Positions 25,601-37,600 of a DNA stretch of 64,000 bases are shown here, piece by piece. Numbering within the stretch: position 1 is the first letter of the stretch; every line of letters begins with the position of its first letter. Both the position numbers and the translations under genes were made by a program. The stretch lies in contig JAZGTH010000013.1 of the NCBI GenBank assembly GCA_036877525.1, positions 9,552,001 to 9,616,000 on the forward strand, read 5' to 3'. This DNA comes from Chromobotia macracanthus. Taxonomy: Eukaryota; Chordata; Actinopteri; Cypriniformes; Botiidae. Under the pieces are notes generated by a model, which was not told the origin of the DNA, did not search any database, and saw nothing but the letters and a program-made list of their open reading frames with translations.

Positions 25601-28600
25601 GATGGAGGTGTACTTGCTTTATATATGGCTTGGAGGTAGAAGTGATGTGAGAGTGTGAATGGATCGCATCTAAAAAATCTGATGCACTTGTAATGGCTTT
25701 TATGGTCACTTACATTACATTTACATTTAGGCATTTGGCACTTACACACATCCTGAAAGACTGAAACCCCGCAATGCATTGTTTGGTGGTCGTACTAACA
25801 CATACAAACTGTATCATAAAGCTGCGAAAGGTGGGAATATATGATATATAGATTTTCCAAGTTTGTACCCGTTTTGCCAGGCCAAGAAATCTTACCCCAT
25901 TGGACATCCACAAGTAATTTTCAATGATTTTGAACCTCTTAAAAATTATTATGGGTTTGTCAGGGCTACTATACTACCCCCACGAAAACTGCTTCACCCC
26001 GTTCTTCCCTATAGTACTGGTAAGCTGATGTTTCTGCTGTGCCACATGTGCTGAACAACAAATTCAGATCATTCCTTGTAGACATACAGATAAGGAAAGA
26101 GCTATTTCAGGGTCAGTATTGAACTGTTAAAAGCTGTGGAGAAGGGTTATGTTGTAATGAAAGTGATCGAGGTGTGGCATTTCCATCAGAGTTCTGATAC
26201 CGTTTAAAAGTAAAAAACTTTCTGGTTTGCCCACACACGTTGTGACAGATGGTGTCAAAGAATCATACATTAATGATAACTTTGAGAACGAGGGAATCAG
26301 GCTGAATTTTGACAAGATAAGTCGTAACCCTGCACGCTGCTCTATTAATAAGTTATTGTTAAATAGTTTGTGGGGTAGATTTTCAATGAGGGAAAACCTA
26401 CCCACCACAGAGTTGATTTCAGACCCTGAACAGTTTGCCCAACACATTTTTGGTAATCAAACTGATAAGATTGTGGACGGAGATTACTTTGTAGAGTTTT
26501 GTTCAGGTGGCCCAAAAACATATGGCTATCGGACAGCAAAGGGTAATGTCTGCATGAAAGCCAAAGGGATCACTCTCAATGCTGTAAACTCAAAAGTCAT
26601 TAGGTTAGATACACTGATTGGCTTGGTTGATCACAGTGTTGTGGGGGATGGTGTGGTGTATAACAAATGAGTGCTGCTCCCCGATTACACCACACTTCCA
26701 TATGGCTTCTGACAATCTTTTTGGTAACAGGGGTGTACGAGATTCAGATGGTTTTGATTTCAGGTTACAACACCCGTTTTCATGTGTAATAAGCAGTCCT
26801 TCAAACTCTGGAAAGTCATTTTTTGTAAAAATGTTGTTGCAAAATGCTGTAAATTTGATTTCAAGGAATAACTTAGACTCTAAATGATGATAATTTGCAT
26901 TCTGTCAACATAACTAACTTGCTGATCATTGATGACATGATGAAAGAGGCCAGAGGCAACAATGAAGTTGAGAAGGTATTTACACAATATGTACATCATT
27001 GAAACCTTAGTGCTATTTTTATTGTACAGAATTTATTTTGTAAGGGTAAATCCAGCAAGGATCATCAGCTTAAATACAAATTATCTGGTATTGTTTAAAA
27101 AACCTCGAGACTCAAATCAGGTGAATGTACTAGGCAGACAGATGTACCCTGGAAACACAAAATTATTTATCATGATGCAACCAGTAAGCCTTTCGGATAC
27201 CTAATGATTGATTATAAAGCAAAAACACTGTTGTTTTAAAACATATTTACTTTCACCACATCCTGTAGTACACTTCCAGAAAAGAAGGTAGTGAAACTGT
27301 TGGATGGGGAAAATGTCAGCTAGGCTTTATAGACTTTACAGTCTGCCACAGATGAACTTGTTGTAACACTGTGTGAAGTAGCTCTTAACGTACTCTACGG
27401 TAATATACCGTTCACGCCGCAACAACACCAGAAGCTGAGGAGGAGGAAAAGTGAGATCAAATTTATTGCGAACAAGAAGACTGGAGTTAAAAGAAAGAGA
27501 CAAAGAAAGAGGGTGGATTTCTTCTACCACTCTTAAGCATGGCAATCCCTTTTATTTCCAGCCTGATTACCTCTAGATTAAAAAGTATGGAGTATGCAGA
27601 TAAATTGTTTTTAGTTCCACAACAGCAGCTGGAAAAACTAAAAACCTGTAACATGCGAGTCTATACATCAGGTTGTGGAGAACAACTTGGATATGACTAT
27701 AAAAATTATCTTGCTTAGGATTTGATTTGGACACTCATGAAAAGGTCAAACTGTATACAAACTCTTTACAGAGGTTTTTAACCATTGATAGACAACGTGA
27801 CAGGGAGATCAATACATTAACACTCTCCTTACCACCTGACCATGCTGATAAAGAAACAGCCTACAGCTACGGTGGATGTCAGAGATGTAGTAGATGTAGG
27901 TAGTAGATGTAGTAGGTGTCACTGATGTGTTAAAGAACGTGCCAGCAAGAAGTTTGAAAAATGTTAAATATATTCTAGATAAAATATCTAAAGCTTAATG
28001 AGTTTCTTCTTGGACAGAGTCAGGGGAGTTTGTTTATAAAGGAAATATCATTGGTGGTTCACATTTGCAGGACTTGGTTAAAAGCATTACAGCACCACAT
28101 ATGGTCTGGGATGACCATAGACCCACTGGTTGGAATGAGTTTTTAAATATATCATATTCTACTGTTCCAAACCAAAATGTTAGACATATAATAATTTCTT
28201 TAAAAAATTACTTCACTGATGGTTTCATCTAAAAAGCCCTGAAACAAAAAAATATATTCACAAATATTACCCCCACTGGATACACACTGAAAACAACTTC
28301 ATTAGGTTTTAGTTTTTTCACAAAACGTGAAACCAAACCTGAATCCTTCTTATCAATAGATAGAGCTTGGTTTTTCTTCCAGTGTCTTGATGTCTTCCAG
28401 AGGCCAATGCTCAATAACTGGGCCAATAACTGGTAAAATGCACGCACTGCAGATCCACTTTCATATTCAGGTTGTAGTGGTTTAGCAGGGTGTTGTTGAC
28501 TGTCCAGAGACTGCCAAGAATTCCAAATCACAATTTTTGAATGCAAACAGGTTTTTATCGTAAGCCACAGTGAATGCATCATCAACCATGGCTAGAACAA

Positions 28601-31600
28601 CAGATTTGGGTAATGTCCCTAAGAATACATTTTCCTGATTAGACACGTGAACCAGCTGGAATTGAAAAATTCTTTAGGCAAACCCTTCCTGTTTGATATT
28701 TTGCTGTAGTGGCGAGTAACGCCTGTGCGTGTCCCAGTCTTTCTGCAGGCGAGACTGACACTTTTTTCACAAATAGTGATGCTGACTGGATGTTTATTTT
28801 GTAGGCTGTAGCATTACTTCTCATGAGACAGAATTCATCTTTGCCTCTACTCATCCAAATTTTTATGTCAACACCGTTAAGCATCAATTTTTCTTGAAAG
28901 AAAATATCGCTGTGAATAGGCGCAAGTAATTCGACAACATAACCAGTGTTGGTAAAGGCCACTCATTTGGTTAGCCCTTGGTTTCACCCAGCGAGGTCCG
29001 CTGTATCCATATGTCCTGCAGTGTCTTTGTAAAAGAGACCTGCTGAGTCTTCTACCTTCTCCAGATAAGGGAGATATATTTCATATATGCATTTATGCAT
29101 ATACATATATGCATTTTTTTCAATAGCTCTTTGAGTCAGCAGTACTGTAAACAAATCTAGTTAGGATTTAACACATTCTTCTGACATACTGTGTAGTAAG
29201 TCCATCATTTAGAAAATAGTTCTAACAGCTCTCCTTGTGTTGGAGGATGTGACGCGTTTTGCTGACACCTTGCACTTACTTTTTTCCAACTGATGTCTTC
29301 TTCATAGTGTGCTTTGTTTTCTGCAGCAGCTGACCACTCCTCTTACTTTCTAGCGGCCTATACAATGTTTATGGGACATTACCATGAGTCCGGACCCATC
29401 TTGTGCATAATTATTATTATAAGACCTTGTCAACGTATTGTAATCCTTGTTTTAGCAACGGTATGGCCAATCTAGTCCTTTAACATTCCCCTCAATCCAT
29501 ACATAACCCCGACCCCAGCATACCCGGAGATTCTGTTACCTGCCTGATTTTGGTAATAGGCCACATAATGCTCAGGGTCAACGTTGCTAAAATATGTCAT
29601 TTATTTATTTTAAAAGAAATCTTTCTTAGGTCTAAAATGAAATTTAACAACAACTTTTCCATAATTAAATGGTACTTCCTTGTTCTGATAGTCTTTCACT
29701 TCGATAGCAATGTCGGTAATGGTGGATTTATTGATCGATGCGTAGTGCGGCTTATTGTATTGAACACTCACCATATCATTGTTCTCCCTGTTATATGTAC
29801 ACATCTTAAGAGCAGTACGTATGAATCACAGACTGGCTGGTATTCAATAATGTCCGTATAGACATACAGTGTATAGAAACCCCCTTTGATGTCTGCTTGA
29901 TGCACAGCATACCTCATCACAACCTTATTATAATCACCTTATTTTTTACATAGTCGTAACCAAGGATCATCGGCGAGGGAAGTTGTGCATTTATTTCCCT
30001 AATCAGAAAAAACAGGTCATCATAATACCCTGTCTTTAATGTAAAGCGTAGGTTTGATTTGTATATAACATTATTACTGATGATAACCGTATGCTCAGTG
30101 CTTTCCTTGTGATATCCAAACAGGTATTTCTCATCCCCCAATGTGTTATCATTTATTGCATCAAAAACAGCATCTTCCTCATTTAAAAGATACTACTAAA
30201 AGTTTCCTAATACTTTTAGGAAACGCAAACTCTGTTACATTTACATTTACGCATTTGGCAGACACGTTTATCCAAAGCGACTTACAGTGCATTCAAGTTA
30301 TATATTTTTGTCACTACATGTGCTCCCTGGGAATCGAACCCACAACCTCTTGCGCTGCTAACGCAATGCAGTTTATAGGAGTTTATAGGAGAAGCCAGTT
30401 TATAGGAGAAGCCAGTCTGGTTCTGTTATAAGAAATACAATTTTCCAGATAAACTCCCATAGAAGCATTGCATGGTAATAAGACATAAATATCACGCTCA
30501 TCCATGCCTGGTTTTTACTCTAATGACTTTTGTTCATGTGTGTGATCTCTTTTAAGCAGTTTGTAGATCGACTACGTCTTTTTCAGGTACCCAACAATTA
30601 AATTTCGAAGGCCATCCGAACCATTTTACTAAACCCATAGTTTTCTTACTTTGTCTTTTCTTGTCTAAATGTATTTTTACTTTGAACACCTTATTTCTGT
30701 TCACTGTTATTCTTTGTAGCTCTTGCTCATAAAAACTACCCTTGATAATATCCCCATCATAATGACACAACTTATAGACTGGTGGGTTGCGTGGTATACA
30801 CGCCGTTACAGTGAAATACTCTTCTTTGTAGTTTTCCTCATAACCTTGCAAAAATATTTTCTCGCCTTAGAAATTCATACAACAACTCCAATTTTGTATT
30901 TAAACATTGGTTTGGTGGTCCCAATACCACCATGTCCGTATATATATTATAAAATACTATACTTTTGTTTTGCATGTTAACGTACAGCGGTCTCATTTTA
31001 ATACTTAAATGATAGCTGGAATTGTATTTGAATCAAGGGAACGGCATACAAATGTAGCCTCAGCCATGTCTACACTATGGCATCCAACCCAGACAGATCT
31101 GTATGTGTGAGGGAAAACCGAAGTTGGCAGGAGACTGGGGCCCCAGGACATAGACTGCTCTGCTCTGAAAGAGAGCAGCTTATCCCGGGCCCATAGGAGG
31201 ATCTAGCATACCAGCTTGAAAAGAGACCACTGTTGTGTTGTCTGTGCAGACAAGCACATGATGGCCTCTTATGTGTGGGAGGAAGTGTTTCCAAGCTTGA
31301 AAGACAGGCATCTTTAGATAGTTTTTGTGTCAGCTTCTTCCACATTTCCAAAGTACGAAGGCATCTGTGTGTAACTTTGAGCATGTGGAAAGGGTTGCCC
31401 CTCGGGGAAAACCCCTTGGTTCTCAGGGACTCTTTTATATGGACGAGGACAGCATCTTGATGCCAAACCACCACCAGCTCAGACTGGGCTAATATTAGCC
31501 AATTATCAATATAGTTTAGTATGTGGATGCAAGGAGTTTCAGTGGAGCCAAACTGCAGCCACGCACTTTGTAAAGGTATGGGGTGACAGTGCTTGACCAA

Positions 31601-34600
31601 AGGAAAGGTACGCTATTGCCCCTATATTGGTACGCTTTGCCCCTGAAAGTGAACCTCTGGAAATTCATGTGATAAGGAATGATGGAAATATGTTAGTACG
31701 CATCCTTGAGATCTGTCATGACAACCCAGTCATCTAACCTGAATTGCATCATGGTCTATTTCAAGGTCAACATTTGGAATTTGAGTTTCTGACCAGACGA
31801 TTTAGATGGTGCATGTCTGGGACCCAAATGGGATATGACCCAAATCATCAGACCTGGCACCAGTGAGGGAGGTAGTGCTTGAACACTGTTGCCTGTTTAC
31901 TCACCCCAGAACCTCTTAATGACTACATTTACACAATGACCAAAGGGGCTGGAAGGAAAATGGAGCATCCAAGAGGAAAGTCTTGTCCTTTGACTTGATG
32001 CAGGTTTGCCTAATATGCCTGCAAGAATAGCCACAGTGTGCAGGCATGCACCCAACTTAAGCTATACTCACCAGCACTGAGTTTGTTCTGCAGGGCTTGG
32101 TGGCTAATATCAGGAACTTGAGGGACAATGCAGTGGAAGGGGACAAATAGCTCACAAGTGTCAGCTCCACCTTTGGCATCGCCCCATACCCATGCTTATT
32201 CACCCCTTTTATATTGGCATAGATGTTGGTCTGGGAACTAAAGACCCAATATGGATATGGATTTTTCCATGACCTCTTTAATTCACTATGGAGGTCATGA
32301 AAAAATGGAAGGCCCCAACATGGTGGTTGTGATTTAGTCTTTAAGAAGTGCTCATTCAGTTTGATCTTGGGATGAGTGCTCTGCTCCTCGGCTGGCCAGT
32401 CAATCTTAAACTAGGCTACAGAGTCCTCAGTCATCCCTGCATTAATGCTAAGCACATCCACTTACTCACAGCTGGATTGCTGCACCACCGACCTCTCACT
32501 CCGGGAGGAAGAAGCTGCAGAGCCAGCATCTGTTGCCAGAGAGAAAGCACCAGATGAAGCATGTGAATAAAGACAGAGAAGAGACAAAATCTGTCTCTAA
32601 CTCTTCCGCAATATCCATCTGCGAACACCACAATCACAACTGAAACCACAGGGATCATGAACCTGATCACCTTCCTTTAAGAGTGACAGGCAAGTGCGGA
32701 GTATGCAGTATCTTACCCCTTGATACCTGACTGTGCATGCTCTGCTCCCAAACAGGCAACATAGAACTCATGTGTATCCCTGCCCGTGATGTGATGTTTC
32801 GTCAGCCCATTGGATGGATTTCACACAGGTGCTTCGGAAGCAATCATGCAGAGGCGTTCCCAAAGTGTCACTATGGCCACACAGCATGAGTTCCCTTAAA
32901 AGGGAACATGATTTTGTGATTCGGCAAACTTTGTATTTATGTCTCGGTTTGTGCAATATAATTTAAAACACATTTAAACTTGTTTCACATTAGTTTCACA
33001 CTTATTGTTTTTTGACTTACGCTTATTTTTTTAACCATGACCTCAATACTTCAGGTAAGAAATTGATTCCATAAAAGCCCTTGTCTATTTGGGGAGCTCA
33101 GGTAATAATGGTTACAGTCCAAATGTCTTCACAACTGAAGATGGCAATATGTCAGTGAAATCTCTCCAGTATATTTGTAATGTGAGAACATAGGCATGTT
33201 ATGTTTAGACATGAAATAGTTAACAATATTGCAGTCTCCTGTTTGCTGTGTATCAAAAATGTAGTGAGCAGCCTAAACAGACAGCAATTTATGTCCTGAA
33301 GTGTGTCTGCGATGCTGTCTAGTGAGGGAGGTTAATACGTTTGGAGACACAACTGTGCTGCCTGTAGATCTCGTGTGTAGTCGTTAGGGGGCGTAAGGAC
33401 TAGCGTAAGCTCCGCATCTCTGCTGGCGTTCAGAGTGTGCTCAAACCTGCTCAGATACACACGTTACCACCACCACCATTATCATCATCTCCATGGCGGA
33501 TAATACAATTATGCGCGGCCTCTGGGGCAATAACACAGCCACGGGAAACGGGATGGAGAAGCCGCAGAAAAAAGGATTCAGTCTGGTTAGGATGATGTCT
33601 ATGAATTACAGAAAGCAGAACAAGAAACCACAGCAGCATCACAACAACATGCCCTTCATGATCCACTGTCACATTGGCAAAGAGATTAAACATATATGCG
33701 GTAACTGCAGCCGCGCACAGGACGGTGAGTTTCTGCGCTAATTTCTATATTCTGCAGATTTTGATTCTTGCCATCAACAGCTGCGAGTGACGCTGTCAAA
33801 CTGAAACGCCCCCAGTTTTACAAGGTAAACAATGTGCGAGAGCGCGACTTTGACTGCTATAGTTCTCACAGGACGCGTCTTTTTTGTTTAGTTTTCGCTG
33901 TGGTGGTGTACGTACATATGCATCAGATTGGTTGTCGCGTCGCGTTAACGGAGTGGCCTGCACAGGACGCTTCGTTTTGTTCGGTCTGCACCTTTTTTGT
34001 AGGTCTGTGTATCTCCTTGTATTAATACTGCATTTCGTTATTTGGCGATTGTTGGTGTATGCACGCATGATAAGACGTAAGACGTATGACAAGACGGTTT
34101 GGCTGTTTGGTCGCGTCAGATCCCTGTTTTTTCTGCGTGTCATGTAAAGTTTGCGTTTTTGAATAGCACGTCTAGGTAAAATGTAAATCTCTGTACTTTA
34201 CCATTAAAATTAATGGTTATAATTCTTCAGAAGTCTATTTTCTCACATTGTTATGTGACTTCATATGCAAACTATGCTTTACAATTTTTTTCATGAGAAA
34301 TACATAATATTTTTGATAAAATACACAAGTCGTGTCCCTAGGTTTTTACTCAGTCATGTTACCCTAACACATTTCCCCCTCTGTAAAACTTGGAACACTC
34401 CACAAGACACATTTTCAACAGGAAATTGAATCATCTGGATCTTCTTATGGCCATGGAAAAAATTTTCATTTTCTTTCTGTATATTGTATCATATTTTTAG
34501 CTATGACAGACGGTCAATTTCAACAAACTGTTGTTACCGATACTCTTTCTTGGAAATTATTTGTTTATTTTAAAAATATAAATTTTTGGTATATCACTAA

Positions 34601-37600
34601 AATGTTCTCAGTGTACATGCTTATAGCATGAGGACACTATCAAATATCCACTTATATTCTATGTATTTGCTAATTCTGTAAAATTAAATTCTCAGTCCTA
34701 TTATTTTTAGTAGTTACAAAAATGCTTCCATGTTCCTTTAAGAACCCCTACAAAAAATGAAATACTTGCCTGAGATTGACCAATACACATTTTGAATAGT
34801 GCAATAAGTGTGTTATTAGAGTCAGTGTTGAAAAAAGGTAAACAAATGCGGTTTGATTATGAAGAGTTACAACAGGAAACGTTACCTGGCAGAATGGCCC
34901 TAAAATGTGTCTTGAGACCAAACCAAATGCTCTATGGTTGGTTGTCTATTGTAGTGTGAATAGTTTGAATTAAATTCAAATTTATTTATATAGCATTTTT
35001 TTACAATGTTGCATTTTTTTCAAAGCAGGTTTACATGTAATGAAAAGAAAATTGCAGAAAACAGGAAATTTATGAAATATGTATAACATATAATACATGG
35101 TTTTATTGCAAATTCTATTATTCATTAAAAATGTATATTAGTAAAACTAATTTGTAATAGTAAGAATATAATTGGTTTATGAATATAAAGTTGCTGCTTT
35201 GCTATGATAACTACAACACATTTAAGCTATTTGAAGAAATGGACGTGCGTTAAAAATACCTGTCATTGCATGCAAAGGCTCTTTCAGTGGTTTATGAGAA
35301 AATAATATATACGGACAGTTTACCAAACGGGAATCTACTTTTTTTGAGACTATGCAATGTTTAGTCAATTAACATGATAAATGACTGGTATCTTATTAAG
35401 CAAGATATGCTGCTCCAGAGTACCTGGAGATGGCACATATAAAGAAGATAAAATGTTATGTTACATGTACGTTTGACTATTGTTTTATTATTATTTTTAT
35501 TATTACGTTTTGGCTATTTGTTTTATTTTTCATTATGTGTAAAGCTGCTTTGAAGCAATGCAACATTATAAAAAGCACTAAATAAAATTGAATTATTGAA
35601 TTACTGAATTATTAAATAACAGGTGTATAACGTATATAAGGAATTTACAAGAATACCATAAAATGTCTGAACATTGCAAAATAAAAAGAGAACGGGAGAA
35701 AAATAGTGAAATAGTAAAATATTTAAGAGTGTAGTTAGATCAATATGTTAAAAGCAATAATAACAACTTACAAAACTCTGAGCCAAGCTAAATGTCAGCA
35801 ATCTCCCAGTAAGCAAACCAACAGGGCAACAGTGACAAGGAAACGAAACTGCAATGATGTATAGATTGAGAAAAAACTTCAGGCTCAGGAAGGGCCAGTT
35901 CTCCTTTGGCATGTTAAAATTGCAATTAACTGTTTTAATTAAAAGTAGAGAGCTTTAATAAATTGTTTATAAATTATTTATAATTGTATATTGATTTAAA
36001 ACTGATTTTGTGACAAATGTCAGGCACTGAGGAATGTTATGAACAGATGCATAATGTTACCAATTGCAGCTATAACATCACACTGCTGTGACAAGGTAGT
36101 AAATAAAACTTGTTTTAGAGTTGTTGTTTTTAAGATTTTGTTTAAGATTAAGACATTTTTTAGTAGCCGCCCTCCAGTGTGCTATAGAGACAAACTTTGC
36201 GCTGACATCTATAGATTGACACAAATCAAAGCCTTTTTGCGGTGGTTTATGATTTCACCTTTTGATTTTGTTGCTTCATGTCAAGAGCTTACTGTAAGAA
36301 TCATACAGTCAGAAAGCCTAAAAGCATGTCATATTAAATCAGATTATTCAATCCTCTCCATTAAATTTCCATTTAATTGTAAGTACGTCACAAAAATGTT
36401 AACGTGATTAGGGCTATAAATATCTGCTGTCTGTAAATCTGAGTAAACATCACATTCATGGTTGTTCCCTTCATTGAAGGCCATCCTGCACCGTTTCTTT
36501 AATTTCCATTTGATCTTAGCATTTATAAACAACAATAAAGTGTTTAGCTGGGGAAAATGCTTTTCAGCTGTAGTTTTTATGTCTGATATGTGTTGAATAT
36601 CAAAGGGACTGAGTGTTGCCGGGTTTTGACCTACTTTTGTGAATGCATTAAAACCCATGCAATTTCAACACATCTGCCTGGCATAGAAATAGCACAGAAT
36701 GTACAGTCCATAGTAAGGCAGTGTGCTGGGTCAAATCAGCTGTCAAAATCAAGGTGAAGGAAAGCTTAACAACACAGTTTGTGTGTGTGTACCACATCAT
36801 GTGCCTCTTTATTTTTCTACAGCAGAAGAGGTGGAGAAATTGGCCTCCATTCGTCCAGAGTCCATGGTGTCTGGCACACACACAAAACCCATTCACTGCA
36901 GAAGCAAGCTTGACACTCTGGGGCGCCTCTTCAAACCCTGGAAGTGGCGAAAGAAGAAGAGCGAGAAGTTTAGGCAAACGTCATCAGGTAAACACTTCAT
37001 TCTGTAAGGTGTCATGATTTAAAATGTAAAATTCATATAAAATAAATAAAATAAACAAGGAAGATAGAAAAAATAAATTATGTAGATGTGATATGTATGC
37101 TAAATAAATATGATTGGTTTTATTGTTTTATTGCATGGGGTAGATTTGTCTCCTGTTCTGAAATTCTAAGACAACACATCAGATTTTGAAAGCTTTGTCT
37201 TTGATGTACATATTTGTTGCTTTTACTTAGCAGAAATTGTAAAACACATTTTTGAAGTTTTAAAGTGGTGTTAATGAAGTGTAAGTAATAAAGCACAGTA
37301 ACATCTTGTTCTTCCCTGTTCCTAGCCTTGGGAAACAATTCTCAAAATACTCAAGCTATTATCAATTCACTTAATTTATGGCCATCAAGTTAAAACTAAT
37401 AGTAGTACTTAAAAATAAATTCAAATAAAATAATATAACTTGAAACCAGTGTAATGCCCTGAGGTATCACATGATGAGGTCAGAATTCTGGCTACTGCTG
37501 TGTTACTGTGGAGGAGCTGGGGAAGTGGGCAGTGTATGATTGTTTGTCTGTGAGTGTGGTGAGTGGTGGGATTACACAGGACTTTGAGATTTGGGGGGAT

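Larger units (their letters stand above)
24600..30860. mobile_element. Decayed Polinton/Maverick element in phactr1 intron 1
   Basis: Polintons are large self-synthesising DNA transposons with virus-like genes, usually 15-20 kb. Here about 6.2 kb remains. Rightward come a protein-primed DNA polymerase B, a packaging ATPase and an uncharacterised conserved protein. Leftward come two structural-protein-like fragments and, near the right end, the chromodomain tail of the integrase. This two-armed layout is typical. No terminal inverted repeats, cysteine protease or integrase core were found. Every gene is broken. A SINE is inserted at 30236 and another SINE piece at 25707. Confidence 0.85.

Noticed and set aside
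33768..34147. Overlapping ORFs of 80-115 codons on both strands after exon 1b
   Set aside because: They lie behind a strong splice donor, overlap each other on opposite strands and have no family features.
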